Source: Sphingomicrobium arenosum
GTDB lineage: Bacteria > Pseudomonadota > Alphaproteobacteria > Sphingomonadales > Sphingomonadaceae
DNA: 64,000 nucleotides
Assembly: GCF_026157085.1 (NCBI RefSeq)
Contig: NZ_JANPVN010000001.1
Location: forward strand, 1,984,001-2,048,000
Direction: 5' to 3'
Shown: piece after piece, positions 36,669-46,365 of the stretch
Position numbering within the stretch: the stretch's first letter is position 1
How the letters are laid out: every line of letters begins with the position of its first letter
The notes under the pieces: model-generated
What the model was told of the DNA's origin: nothing
The model's database searches: none
What the model saw: the letters and a program-made list of their open reading frames with translations, nothing else
Made by a program: the position numbers and the translations under genes

Positions 36669-38063
36669 CTATTGCTTGGGCAGCACGGTGCTCCCCGCCG
36701 ACAGGCCGGTGACGGTCCCGTCCTCGCCGCGCACGATGTCGACCAGCTGGTCGCTTTCGGGCAAATAGAGCCGGTCTTCCTCGATCAGGATCCCCGGCGC
36801 GGTCTCGCCCTCGGGATCGGTCAACAGGAGGCCGTCGCCATCCACGCTGAAGCGGAAAATGCGCTCGCCCAGCTTGTAACCGCCCGCCACCGCGCCGAGC
36901 GTTTCGGGGGTCGCTTCGGCGCGCACCAGCCGTTCCTGCTCGTAGCCCGGCCAGCCCATCTCCAGGCCGACCGCACGGGCAAGCGCATCGAACAACGTCC
37001 AGCCGCGATCGCCGTTGGTCATGATGACGACCCCTTCGCCGCGCTCGGGATAGGAGACCATCAGCGCCTTGTAGCCTGCGTTCGAGCCCGTATGCGAAAA
37101 GCGCAGCGCATCGCCCTCGCCCTCGATGCCGAAGCCGAGCGCGTAATTCGCGCCCTCGGCGGGCGGCGCGATGAGCATGCGCGCGCCTTCGGGGCTTACC
37201 GGTGCGCCCGTCTCGCCCGCCAGCGAACGGTTCATCGTGATGAGAAAGCGTGCCATGTCGCTCGGCGTCGTCCACAGGCTCGCCGCCGCCGTCTCGGGAT
37301 AGAGATGGTAGCCATCGGCGATCGGCCGCCCATTTTCGTCATGCGCGAGCGCCAGCGTCGAGCGAGGCCCGCGCGGCGGCATGTCGAAGCTCGAATGGTC
37401 CATGCCGAGCGGCATCAAAACCATCCGCGCCATCACGTCCTCGAAGGACTGGCGTTCCGCTTCCTCGACCAGCAGCTGCGCGACGGTATAGCCGCCGCCC
37501 GAATAGCTATAGTCGCCCGGCGTCTTGTCGATGCGCACCACGGGGCTGTTGCCCTCGCCTTTCAGCACGCCGAGCGTATCGGGCATGGCGGCCGCGTCGG
37601 CATAGCCTTCGAAGCCCGGCACGCTGGTCCCCGCGCGATGCGACAACAACGTGCGCAAGGTGGCGGGCGCATATTCGCCTTCGTCGAGCTGCCATCCTTC
37701 GAGCCGCGCATTGACCGGCTGGTCGAGATCGACCTCGCCGGCCTCGGCCAGCGCCATCACGCCATAAGCGGCCACCGACTTGGACAGGCTGGCGGCCTGG
37801 AAGCGCGTGTCGAGATGTGCCGGCACCCGGCCCGCCGGGTCGGCCCAGCCGAAGCTGCGTGCGGCGATGATCTCATTGTCGTCGAAGAGCGCGATGGAGA
37901 CGGCGGGCACGTTGAGCTCGGCCATCATCTCGTAGATGTCCCGCAGCGGCGGCTCGTCACCGACGACCACGCGCTGTGGGGCGATCGCCTCGATGGCGCG
38001 GTCGATGGGGGTCGGCTCGATCGGCGCGCTGGAGATCAGCGCGGCGGACAGGATGGACAGCAT
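36669..38063 (-). CDS. Exported class C beta-lactamase-like serine hydrolase, second of a tandem pair
   Basis: A 464-residue paralogue of the 35169-36575 product: the same order of blocks (DLRD..MMAEL, FGWADP, ASLSK with S92-L-S-K95, HRAGTSVPGF, YSGGGYT, TPSDMARFLITMNR, FSHTGSN) but only moderately alike by eye. The signal peptide is shorter (MLSILSAALISSA). The genes probably arose by tandem duplication and are 93 nt apart. Substrate is unknown: esterase or D-aminopeptidase are both possible. Confidence 0.88.
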   Translation of the reverse strand: MLSILSAALISSAPIEPTPIDRAIEAIAPQRVVVGDEPPLRDIYEMMAELNVPAVSIALFDDNEIIAARSFGWADPAGRVPAHLDTRFQAASLSKSVAAYGVMALAEAGEVDLDQPVNARLEGWQLDEGEYAPATLRTLLSHRAGTSVPGFEGYADAAAMPDTLGVLKGEGNSPVVRIDKTPGDYSYSGGGYTVAQLLVEEAERQSFEDVMARMVLMPLGMDHSSFDMPPRGPRSTLALAHDENGRPIADGYHLYPETAAASLWTTPSDMARFLITMNRSLAGETGAPVSPEGARMLIAPPAEGANYALGFGIEGEGDALRFSHTGSNAGYKALMVSYPERGEGVVIMTNGDRGWTLFDALARAVGLEMGWPGYEQERLVRAEATPETLGAVAGGYKLGERIFRFSVDGDGLLLTDPEGETAPGILIEEDRLYLPESDQLVDIVRGEDGTVTGLSAGSTVLPKQ

Positions 38064-38155
38064 AGGTAATTCCCCTCGCGGACACTGCGTGTATCGCCCG
38101 TGTAGGACAGCAAAGGGATTGGCGCAACGGCGCGCATGTCGCTAAGGCGCAAGGC

Positions 38156-39082
38156 ATGAGCACTGCCCCCGCGATCCGCATCGACCGCCTGTCCAAGACC
38201 TATGCCGGCGGCAAACGTGCGCTCGACGATGTCAGCTTCGAAGTGCCGCAGGGCCAGATCTTCGGGCTGCTGGGCCCGAATGGCGCGGGCAAGTCGACGC
38301 TCATCAACATTCTCGCGGGGCTCGTCACCAAGACGAGCGGGACCGCCGAAATCTGGGGCTTCGACATCGACGCCGACCATCGCAGCGCCAAGCGCTCGAT
38401 CGGGATCGTGCCGCAGGAAATCCTGTTCGACCCCTTTTTCACCCCCGCCGAGGCGCTCGAAATCCAGGCCGGCCTCTACGGCATTCCCAAGGCCGAGCGT
38501 CGCACCGCCGAATTGCTCGAGGCGGTGGCGCTGACCGACAAGGCCGATGCCTATGCGCGCACTTTGTCGGGCGGCATGAAACGCCGCCTGCTGGTCGCCA
38601 AGGCCATGGTCCATTCGCCCCCCATCCTCGTCCTCGACGAACCCACGGCGGGCGTCGACATCGACCTTCGCCAGCAGCTGTGGGACTATGTCCGAGAGCT
38701 CCACGCACGGGGCGTGACGGTGGTGCTGACCACCCATTATCTCGAGGAAGCCGAGGAACTGTGCGACCGCATCGCCATCATCAATCACGGCAAGCTCGTC
38801 ACCAACGAGCCGACCCGCGAGCTCCTCGCCCGGGCACAGGAAAAGCAGGTCGTCGTCACCTTCGACCGCGCGGTGGCAGGGTTGCCCGCCGACGATCGCT
38901 TCGAGAAGATCGAGCGGATCGGCGAGACCGAGGTCGCCATCTCCTATTCGAAGGACAAGGTGAATGCGGGCGAGGTGCTGCGCCTTCTCGCCCGTGAGGG
39001 CTATGACATCGTCGATGTACGCACCCGCGAACCTGACCTCGAGGATGTGTTCCTCAGCCTGACGAGAGGCAGCGCTGCATGA
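38156..39082 (+). CDS. ABC transporter ATP-binding subunit, no adjacent permease
   Basis: A 308-residue ATPase with Walker A GLLGPNGAGKSTLINILAG, signature LSGGMKRRLLVAKAM and Walker B LVLDEPTAGVD plus HYLEEAEEL. The C-terminal 80 residues are the extension common in drug/ABC-2-type exporters (NodI/CcmA-like). A permease usually follows but here the next gene, overlapping by 4 nt (ATGA), is nadB. A permease must be encoded elsewhere or the gene is a relic of one. Confidence 0.88.
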   Translation: MSTAPAIRIDRLSKTYAGGKRALDDVSFEVPQGQIFGLLGPNGAGKSTLINILAGLVTKTSGTAEIWGFDIDADHRSAKRSIGIVPQEILFDPFFTPAEALEIQAGLYGIPKAERRTAELLEAVALTDKADAYARTLSGGMKRRLLVAKAMVHSPPILVLDEPTAGVDIDLRQQLWDYVRELHARGVTVVLTTHYLEEAEELCDRIAIINHGKLVTNEPTRELLARAQEKQVVVTFDRAVAGLPADDRFEKIERIGETEVAISYSKDKVNAGEVLRLLAREGYDIVDVRTREPDLEDVFLSLTRGSAA

Positions 39083-40665
39083 GCCATCAAGAGTTCGACA
39101 TCCTCGTCATCGGTACCGGCGCGGCAGGGCTGACTGCCGCCCTCAATCTCGCCGAGCGGTTCAAGGTCGGGGTGCTCGCCAAGGGCAAGCTCGGCGGGGG
39201 GGCGACCGAATGGGCGCAGGGCGGGATCGCCGCCGTGCTCGAGGACGAAGACAGTTTCGAGAACCATATCCGCGACACGATGATCGCGGGGGCGGGGCTG
39301 AACGACCGCGAGGTCGTCGAGATGGTCGTCCAGCGCGCGCCGGCGGCAATCGAGAAACTCGCCAAGCTGGGCGTTCCCTTCAATCTCGACACCGACGGCG
39401 ACTGGCACCTGACGCGCGAGGGCGGGCACAGCCATCGCCGCATCGTCCACGTCCATGACGCCACCGGCTGGGCGGTCGCACAGGCGCTCGAGAAGGCGGC
39501 GGTGAGCAACGCCAACATCACGTTGCTACCGAACCGCGTGGCGATCGACTTCGTCCAAGGTCGCCACGGTACCGAATATTCCACCAGCGGCGCGGTCCAC
39601 GGCGTCTATGCACTCAATCGCGAGAGCGGCGATGTCGAAACGCTGACCGCGCGCGCCACCGTGCTGGCGACCGGCGGGGCGGGGCGGGCCTATCAATTCT
39701 CGACCGCGCCGCGCGGCGCCACCGGCGACGGCATCGCCATGGCGTGGCGTAGCGGTTGCCGCGTGTCGAACATGGAATTCATGCAATTCCACCCGACCTG
39801 CCTTTATAATCTCGAGGTGAAGAACTTCCTCATCACCGAGGCGGTGCGCGGCGAGGGCGGTTACCTGCTCCACCCGCAGACGGGCGAGCGCTTCATGGCC
39901 AATTACGACGAGCGGCTCGAACTGGCGCCACGCGACATCGTCGCCCGCGCCATCGACGCCGAGATCAAGCGCGACGGCCTCGACTATGTCCATCTCGACA
40001 TCTCGCACCGCGGCGAGGCGTTCGTGAAGGAGCATTTCCCGACCATCTACGACAAGCTGATCGGGCTCGGCATCGACATCACGAAGCAGCCCATCCCCGT
40101 CGTGCCCGCCCAGCATTACACCTGCGGCGGGGTCGTCGTGGACATGGACGGGCGCACCGACGCCCCCGGCCTCTATGCAGCGGGCGAGGTCACCCAGTCG
40201 GGGCTCCACGGCGCCAATCGCCTCGCCAGCAACAGCCTCCTCGAATGCTTCGTCTTCGGCGATGCCGCGGCCGAACATATCAAGGCGCATTGGGACGCGC
40301 TGCCCCAGCCCATCGCCGTGCGCGCCTGGGACGAAAGCCGTGTTACCGACAGCGACGAGGAAGTCGTCATCCAGCAGGTTTGGGGCGAAATCCGCCGCTT
40401 CATGTGGAATTTCGTCGGCATCGTGCGCACCACCAAGCGGCTCGAACGCGCCAAGGCCCGTATCGACCTGCTGCGGCAGGAGGTCGACGATTATTACAAG
40501 AATTTCCGCGTGACTCCGGATCTCATCGAATTGCGCAGCCTCGTCGAGGTCGCCGATTTGATCGTGCGCTGCGCGCTGGCCCGCCACGAAAGCCGCGGGC
40601 TCCACTACACGCTCGATTATCCTGAAACGGCCGAGGTCGCGAAGGATACGGTGCTGGCGCCATGA
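39079..40665 (+). CDS. nadB: L-aspartate oxidase NadB
   Basis: A 528-residue flavoprotein oxidising aspartate to iminoaspartate for quinolinate in NAD synthesis. The FAD site is DILVIGTGAAGLTAALNLAE, followed by GGGATEWAQGGIAAV, the catalytic part FMQFHPTCLY and EAVRGEGGYL, and HYTCGGVVVDMDGRT. Overlaps: ATGA with the ABC gene at 39079-39082, and ATGA with the next regulator gene (40662-40665). NadA and NadC genes are not in the window. Confidence 0.96.
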   Translation: MSHQEFDILVIGTGAAGLTAALNLAERFKVGVLAKGKLGGGATEWAQGGIAAVLEDEDSFENHIRDTMIAGAGLNDREVVEMVVQRAPAAIEKLAKLGVPFNLDTDGDWHLTREGGHSHRRIVHVHDATGWAVAQALEKAAVSNANITLLPNRVAIDFVQGRHGTEYSTSGAVHGVYALNRESGDVETLTARATVLATGGAGRAYQFSTAPRGATGDGIAMAWRSGCRVSNMEFMQFHPTCLYNLEVKNFLITEAVRGEGGYLLHPQTGERFMANYDERLELAPRDIVARAIDAEIKRDGLDYVHLDISHRGEAFVKEHFPTIYDKLIGLGIDITKQPIPVVPAQHYTCGGVVVDMDGRTDAPGLYAAGEVTQSGLHGANRLASNSLLECFVFGDAAAEHIKAHWDALPQPIAVRAWDESRVTDSDEEVVIQQVWGEIRRFMWNFVGIVRTTKRLERAKARIDLLRQEVDDYYKNFRVTPDLIELRSLVEVADLIVRCALARHESRGLHYTLDYPETAEVAKDTVLAP

Positions 40666-41348
40666 AGCTGCAATGCGACACCTGCCCCGTGCGTGACAGC
40701 GCCGCTTGCGCCTCGCTCTCCATCGAGGAGCGCGACGAGTTGGCGCGGATCGGGTCGCATCGTCATTTGAAGCGCGGCGAGGTGCTGTTTCATGCGGGCG
40801 ACGAAGCCGATGTCTGCGCGACCTTGAACATCGGGCTCCTGAAGATTTCGCACCTCGATGCCGAGGGCAACGAGCGCATCTTGAGCCTTGTCCACCCGGC
40901 GGGCTTCGTCGGCGAGATGTTCGCGCCGGTCGAAAATCACGACGTTGTCGCGCTGACCGACAGCCGCCTGTGCCTGTTCGACCGGCGCGAATATGAAAAG
41001 GCGATCGAGCGTTTCCCCGCGCTCGCCCGCGCGCTGCTGCGGCGCTCGGCCGCCGATTTGTTCGAGGCGCGCGCGCAGATCGCATTGGATGCCAAGAAGG
41101 GCGCGGGCGCGAAGATCGCCAACCTGCTGCGCTCGCTCGCCCGCGCGGCGAGTGGCTCGCCCTGTCACTCGGCGGGCGAATTCGACCTGCCGCTGACCCG
41201 CGGCGAGATGGCGGGCCTCTTGGGCCTCACCATCGAGACCGTCTCGCGCCAACTCACGAAAATGGAAAAGAGCGACATCATCGCCCGCACGGGCACGCGC
41301 GGGATCCGTATCACGGACCCCGCGCGGCTCGCGGACCTGGCCGAATAG
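40662..41348 (+). CDS. FNR-type Crp-family regulator
   Basis: A 228-residue regulator. N-terminal Fe-S ligands C5, C8 and C16 (CDTCPVRDSAAC) plus C104 (SRLCLFDRR) make four, spaced like in FnrL-type O2 sensors. The cNMP-like barrel follows (about 25-130) and the C-terminal helix-turn-helix (about 165-225) has TIETVSRQLTKME: the E..SR residues of FNR that read TTGAT. It is translationally coupled to nadB by ATGA. Two boxes in this window (12412-12425; 41845-41858) fit its expected operator. Confidence 0.92.
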   Translation: MKLQCDTCPVRDSAACASLSIEERDELARIGSHRHLKRGEVLFHAGDEADVCATLNIGLLKISHLDAEGNERILSLVHPAGFVGEMFAPVENHDVVALTDSRLCLFDRREYEKAIERFPALARALLRRSAADLFEARAQIALDAKKGAGAKIANLLRSLARAASGSPCHSAGEFDLPLTRGEMAGLLGLTIETVSRQLTKMEKSDIIARTGTRGIRITDPARLADLAE

Positions 41349-41356
41349 CCGGGAGG

Positions 41357-41791
41357 CTAGACCAAGGCGGCGATACTCACCGCGGCGATGCCCCAGCCGA
41401 CGATGAGGATGGGGAGGATGAGAACCTGCGCCACCGCATCGCCGCCCGAGCTCTTGCCGGTTTCGGTGGCGATGCCCTTGGCGAGCAGCGTGTCGAGACG
41501 CATCGCGCGGCTCGAGCGTTCGGGGGCGATCTTGGTCCAGGCCATCGGCACCGCGAAGGCGGCGACGACGAACAGGAAGAAGATCGCCATCGGCAGCACC
41601 ATTTCGGGATGCGGGAAGCCGACCCCCATGATGCCGAGATAGAGAAGGAAGGCGCCGAAATACATGGCGTGTAGCGCGGCGGGCAGGCCAAAGCTGCGAT
41701 CCTCCACATCGGTGCGAATGTTGCGCAGCTCAGGCGCGGCGACGCGCTCGGCACTGGCGATAACTTGGGCTTCGGTAAGCGGCTTGGACAT
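41357..41791 (-). CDS. Three-helix membrane protein, likely FNR-regulated
   Basis: A 144-residue protein with a cytoplasmic N-terminus (MSKPLTEAQVIASAERVAAPEL) and three hydrophobic helices (about 36-58, 63-83, 121-143). The start has AAGGAG. A perfect FNR box lies 54 nt upstream. Its relation to respiration or redox is suggested only by this promoter. No family is recognised. Confidence 0.72.
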   Translation of the reverse strand: MSKPLTEAQVIASAERVAAPELRNIRTDVEDRSFGLPAALHAMYFGAFLLYLGIMGVGFPHPEMVLPMAIFFLFVVAAFAVPMAWTKIAPERSSRAMRLDTLLAKGIATETGKSSGGDAVAQVLILPILIVGWGIAAVSIAALV

Positions 41792-41844
41792 TGGGCATCT
41801 CCTTTTGGATGCCCTCCTTTTGACGGCCGATTGACGCGGTCGCC

Positions 41845-41858
41845 TTGATCGCGATCAA
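41845..41858 (-). promoter_or_regulatory. Perfect FNR box
   Basis: TTGATCGCGATCAA, a perfect TTGAT-N4-ATCAA palindrome. It lies upstream of the 41357-41791 gene, 54 nt from its start, and 4 nt after the stop of the small gene at 41862. Orientation is symmetrical; assignment to the minus-strand gene is by position. Confidence 0.85.
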
Positions 41859-41861
41859 AGC

Positions 41862-42059
41862 TCAGGCAGGAATCCGGAACGGTACCGTTTCATGCCCGCC
41901 GACCTCGCCGACGCAGCGCGCGCCCGACCAGATTTCGGCGCGCCGCCCGCGCCGCACCCTGTTGGCATAGTCGATTGCCTCGAGCACGTCGCCGCCGGGC
42001 AGCGTCTCGGCATCGACCACCTTGCTCTGTTCGAAATAGAGGATGGAAAAACGGGGCAT
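41862..42059 (-). CDS. Small cytoplasmic protein, 65 aa, unknown
   Basis: MPRFSILYFEQSKVVDAETLPGG, then an amphipathic helix (VLEAIDYANRVRRGRRAEIW) and a C-terminal beta part (GEVGGHETVPFRIP). The start has an AAGG site at the usual distance. The pattern is one I associate with short conserved sphingomonad proteins, without a known role. Downstream of it lies the FNR box. Confidence 0.65.
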   Translation of the reverse strand: MPRFSILYFEQSKVVDAETLPGGDVLEAIDYANRVRRGRRAEIWSGARCVGEVGGHETVPFRIPA

Positions 42060-42161
42060 GACAAAACCTTACGCGTCGGAACCAGAATCGTAAGACGCGC
42101 GGCGTGGTTAATGGGTCCGCGCCGCCGCCTCGGTTCGTCGCATCTCCGCCGACGCCCGTCG

Positions 42162-43463
42162 TTAAGCGCCCCAATTCTCCTTCGCGCCTTCATCATCAGT
42201 CCGCTCGCAATGGTCGCCTTCGTCTTCCCCACGGACGAGATCGAGGTTGCGCAGCAGCGGCGGCATGGTGATCCCTTGCACGAAGATCGAGAAAGCGACG
42301 ACGAGGAAGGCTGCCGAGATGATCGCCGCGCGCTCGGGCACGCTTTCGGGGATCGACAGCGCCAGCGCGAGGCTCAGGGCGCCGCGGAGCCCGCCCCAGA
42401 AGAGAATGTGCTTGTAGCGCCACGGGATCGCGAGTTTCGATCTGGTCCATGCATAGGTGACCGGGTAGATCGCCACCGCGCGTCCGGCGAGTTGGAGGAC
42501 GACTGCGATGGCGGCAATGGGAATGGCGGCCAGCAGGGTCGGCGAGGCCTCGCCATCGCCGATGAGGATGAACACGAAGCTGTTGGCGAGGAAGGCGGCA
42601 TAGTCCCAGAAACTGAGGACCGCGCCGCGCCCTTCGTCGCTGATCGAGCCGAGCCAGCCGACATTGCCGACCATGATGCCAGCAGCGACACAGGCGAGTA
42701 CGCCCGACATGCCGAAATGTTCGGCCGCGAGGAAGCTGCCATAGGCCGCGAGCACGGTCAGCGAGATTTCGACGAGCTTGTCCTCGGTCCGCCCCGCGAC
42801 CAACAACAGCCCACCCGACACGACGAGCCCGATGACGATGCCGCCGCCTGCGATGCGGACAAGGTCCCAAGCCGCACCGCCCACCGACAGCGCTTCAAAG
42901 CTGCCCACCGCCGCCACGCCGAGCAGCAGCGCGAACAGCACAGCGGCGACGCCGTCATTGAGCAGGCTCTCGCTCTCGACTAGCAGATGGAGCCGGTGGT
43001 CGACCTTGTTTTCCTTGAAGGTGGCAATGACGCTGACCGGGTCGGTCGCGGCGATGAGGACGCCGAAGAACATCGCGCCGAGCCAGCCCCAGCCGACCAG
43101 ATAATGCATCCCAGCCGCGACCAGCGCGGCTGCGGCCACGACGCCGACGGTAACGAGGCTCAGGAGCAGCGGCAGTTCCTTGCGCAAATTCTTCCACGGG
43201 ATCTGGATCGCCGCTTCGAACAGGAGCGGCGGCAGCAGAAGCTCGAACACCAGCGTCGGGGTCAGTTCGAGATCGACCCCGATAGGCGTCAGTGCAATGC
43301 CGAAGCCCGCGATCACCAGCCCGACCGAATAGGGCAGCCCGATGCGCCGCGTCGCGATCGCCACCAGCGTGGCGACGAAGATCACCAACCCCAGCGTGGT
43401 GAAATCGACCGGCGGCGCGTCTTGCGCGGCCCCGGCGGCGAGGATCATCGAAGGCAGGCTCAT
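42162..43463 (-). CDS. CPA1-type cation:proton antiporter
   Basis: A 433-residue polytopic protein. The characteristic acidic core AATDPVSVIATFKENKVDHRL and SLLNDGVAAVLFAL are typical of the Na+(K+)/H+ exchangers (NhaP type). About 12 helices; the C-terminal cytoplasmic tail is very short and acidic. It would export Na+ or K+ for pH and salt balance. It is divergent from polA, with 66 nt between them. Confidence 0.93.
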   Translation of the reverse strand: MSLPSMILAAGAAQDAPPVDFTTLGLVIFVATLVAIATRRIGLPYSVGLVIAGFGIALTPIGVDLELTPTLVFELLLPPLLFEAAIQIPWKNLRKELPLLLSLVTVGVVAAAALVAAGMHYLVGWGWLGAMFFGVLIAATDPVSVIATFKENKVDHRLHLLVESESLLNDGVAAVLFALLLGVAAVGSFEALSVGGAAWDLVRIAGGGIVIGLVVSGGLLLVAGRTEDKLVEISLTVLAAYGSFLAAEHFGMSGVLACVAAGIMVGNVGWLGSISDEGRGAVLSFWDYAAFLANSFVFILIGDGEASPTLLAAIPIAAIAVVLQLAGRAVAIYPVTYAWTRSKLAIPWRYKHILFWGGLRGALSLALALSIPESVPERAAIISAAFLVVAFSIFVQGITMPPLLRNLDLVRGEDEGDHCERTDDEGAKENWGA

Positions 43464-43529
43464 CGCTTCCCTATCGCCCGGTCAATTCGGCATGGCAACC
43501 GGCGGCAAGGCTGCTAGAAGCGCTTCACC

Positions 43530-46343
43530 ATGGCCAAACAGCCCCATCTCTATCTCGTCGACGGCTCGAGCTATATCTTTCGCGCCTATCACGTTCTGCC
43601 GCCGATCACGAACAAGGCGGGCACCCCCGCCGGCGCGGTTTATGGCTATACCGCGATGCTGTGGAAGCTCGCCGATGGGTTGAACAAGGAAGACGGGCCG
43701 AGCCATCTCGCGGTGATCTTCGATGCCTCGGGCAAGACCCACCGCGACGAATTGTTCGAGGAATATAAGGCCAACCGCCCGCCCGCGCCCGAGGACCTCG
43801 TCCCGCAATTTCCGCTGACGCGGGAAGCGACCCGCGCCTTTTCCATCCCCTGCATCGAGGAAGAGGGGCTGGAGGCCGACGACATCATCGCCTGCTATGC
43901 CCGCGCCGCCGCCGACGAGGGCTGGCGCGTCACCATCGTGTCGTCCGACAAGGATCTGATGCAGCTGATCGAGACGCGCGATAATGGCGCGGACATCGAT
44001 ATGCTCGACACGATGAAGGACAAGCGCATCCGCCGCGAGGACGTCATCGAGAAATTCGGCGTGCCGCCCGAGAAGGTCGGCGATCTCCTCGCCATGATGG
44101 GCGACAAGGTCGACAATGTGCCCGGCGTCCCCGGCGTCGGCCCCAAGACCGCCGCGCAATTGCTCGAGCAATATGGCGATCTCCAGACGATCCTCGATAG
44201 CCTCGACGAGATCACCAAGCCGGCTCTGAAGCGCAATCTCACCGAACATCGCGACGCCGCGCTGCTGTCGCGCGAATTGGTCGAGCTCGTTTGCGACCGC
44301 CCGCTGCCGCAGACGCTGGAGAGCCTGAAGCTCGACGGCATCCCCGCCGAGCCCTTGCGCGCCTTCCTCGAGGAACAGGGCTTCAAGCGGTTGCTCGACC
44401 GCATGGGCGGCGGGTCGAAGAGCGAGGCCGAGCGCGGTAAGGCGGGCGAGACCGGCATGGCGAGCGCCGACCCCGGCCCCGCCGCGCCCCCCGAGCCCGA
44501 AAAGATCAGCGTCGACCGCTCGAAGTATGAGACCGTCACCGAGCGAAGCGACCTCGAGCGCTGGATTCTCGCCGCGCGCCACGTCGGTCATGTCGCTGTA
44601 GATACCGAGACCGACTGCCTCGACTGCGTCACCGGCAATCTCGTCGGCATCAGCCTTGCGGTCGGCCCCGACGTCGCCTGCTACATCCCTCTGGATCATG
44701 GCGGCACCGACCTGCTCGGCGAGCGCCCCGAACAGCTCGGCAAGGCCGCAGTGCTGGCCGCGCTGAAGCCGCTGCTAGAGGACGAGGCGGTGCTCAAGGT
44801 CGGCCACAACCTCAAATATGACCTCGCCATGTTCAGCCGCGAGGGCATTGCGATGGCGCCCTATGACGACACGCTCGTCATGAGCTTCAACTTGGATGCC
44901 GGGCGCAGCCTCGCGGGGCACGGTATGGACACGCTGGCCAAGCAGCATTTCGAGCATCAGTGCATCGCCTTCAAGGACGTGTGCGGGACCGGCAAGAAGC
45001 AGATCAGCTTTGCCGAGGTGCCGCTGGACAAGGCGACCGAATATGCCGCCGAGGACGCCGATATCGCGCTGCGCCTGTGGCAGCGCCTCAAACCTCGGAT
45101 GGCGCCCGAACGCGCCGCCACCGTCTACCAACGCGTCGATCGCCCGATGCCCGCCGTCCTGTCGCGGATGGAACTGCGCGGCATCAAGGTCGACCGCGCC
45201 GCGCTGGCCAGCCTGTCGAAACAGTTCGCCGAGGACATGGCCGCGCTGGAAGCCGAAATCTACGCCGCCGCCGGCGAGGAATTCACCATCGGATCGCCCC
45301 AGCAGCTCGGCAACATCCTGTTCGAGAAGTTGGGCGCCAAGGGCGGGCGCAAGGGCAAGTCGGGCAATTATTCGACCGACCAGAGCGAACTCGAACGGCT
45401 CGCGGGCGAGGGCTTCGAGGTCGCCACCAAGGTGCTCGAATGGCGGCAGCTGTCGAAATTGAAATCGACCTATACCGACGCGCTGCAGGAACAGATCAAC
45501 GCCAAGACGGGCCGCGTCCACACGAGCTACAGCCTCGCGGGCGCCCAGACCGGGCGCCTGTCGTCGAACGACCCCAACCTCCAGAACATCCCTATTCGCA
45601 CCCCCATCGGCGCCAAGATCCGCGACTGCTTCGTCGCCGAGGAGGGCCACAGCCTCTTGAGCGCCGACTATAGCCAGATCGAGCTCCGCCTCGCCGCGCA
45701 TATGGCCGACGTGCCCCAGCTGAAGGACGCCTTCCAGCAGGGACAGGACATTCACGATCGCACCGCGACCGAATTGTTCGGCGAGGTGACGAAGGAAACC
45801 CGCGGAAAAGCGAAGACCGTCAACTTCGCCATCCTCTACGGAATTTCCGCCTTCGGCCTGTCGAACCGTCTCGACATCTCGCGCGAGGAAGCCAAGGCGA
45901 TCATCGACACCTATTTCCAGCGCTTCCCCGGCATCCAGAACTATATCGCGCGCACCATCGCCGAGGTGAAGGAAACGGGTTTCACCACCACGCTGTTCGG
46001 TCGCAAGACGCATTTTCCGAACATCAATTCGAAGATGCAGAACGTGCGATCGGGCGCCGAACGCGCCGCCGTCAACGCCCCCATCCAGGGAACCAGCGCC
46101 GATCTCATCAAACGGGCGATGGCACGGATGGACGCAGCGCTGGCCGACGCCGGTCTCGATGACGTGAAGATGCTCCTCCAGGTGCATGACGAACTCCTCT
46201 TCGAAGTCCCCAAGGGCAAGGAAGAGGCCGCCGCGGCGGTGATCCGCCCGGTAATGGAGCAGGCCGCCGCGCCCATGCTGTCGATCGACGTGCCGCTCGA
46301 GGTCGAGATCGGCTGGGGCGACAATTGGGGCATGGCACATTGA
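43530..46343 (+). CDS. polA: DNA polymerase I
   Basis: A 937-residue polymerase with three domains: 5'-3' exonuclease (about 5-290, SSDKDLMQLI and VPGVGPKTAAQLL), 3'-5' exonuclease (about 325-525, with an intact DTETD), and the polymerase (about 560-935; DYSQIELRLAAH, RGKAKTVNFAILYG, HDELLFE). It fills gaps and removes RNA primers. All active-site residues I can check are present, so all three activities are expected. Confidence 0.98.
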   Translation: MAKQPHLYLVDGSSYIFRAYHVLPPITNKAGTPAGAVYGYTAMLWKLADGLNKEDGPSHLAVIFDASGKTHRDELFEEYKANRPPAPEDLVPQFPLTREATRAFSIPCIEEEGLEADDIIACYARAAADEGWRVTIVSSDKDLMQLIETRDNGADIDMLDTMKDKRIRREDVIEKFGVPPEKVGDLLAMMGDKVDNVPGVPGVGPKTAAQLLEQYGDLQTILDSLDEITKPALKRNLTEHRDAALLSRELVELVCDRPLPQTLESLKLDGIPAEPLRAFLEEQGFKRLLDRMGGGSKSEAERGKAGETGMASADPGPAAPPEPEKISVDRSKYETVTERSDLERWILAARHVGHVAVDTETDCLDCVTGNLVGISLAVGPDVACYIPLDHGGTDLLGERPEQLGKAAVLAALKPLLEDEAVLKVGHNLKYDLAMFSREGIAMAPYDDTLVMSFNLDAGRSLAGHGMDTLAKQHFEHQCIAFKDVCGTGKKQISFAEVPLDKATEYAAEDADIALRLWQRLKPRMAPERAATVYQRVDRPMPAVLSRMELRGIKVDRAALASLSKQFAEDMAALEAEIYAAAGEEFTIGSPQQLGNILFEKLGAKGGRKGKSGNYSTDQSELERLAGEGFEVATKVLEWRQLSKLKSTYTDALQEQINAKTGRVHTSYSLAGAQTGRLSSNDPNLQNIPIRTPIGAKIRDCFVAEEGHSLLSADYSQIELRLAAHMADVPQLKDAFQQGQDIHDRTATELFGEVTKETRGKAKTVNFAILYGISAFGLSNRLDISREEAKAIIDTYFQRFPGIQNYIARTIAEVKETGFTTTLFGRKTHFPNINSKMQNVRSGAERAAVNAPIQGTSADLIKRAMARMDAALADAGLDDVKMLLQVHDELLFEVPKGKEEAAAAVIRPVMEQAAAPMLSIDVPLEVEIGWGDNWGMAH

Positions 46344-46365
46344 TCGGCCGCGGAGGAAGAAACAC

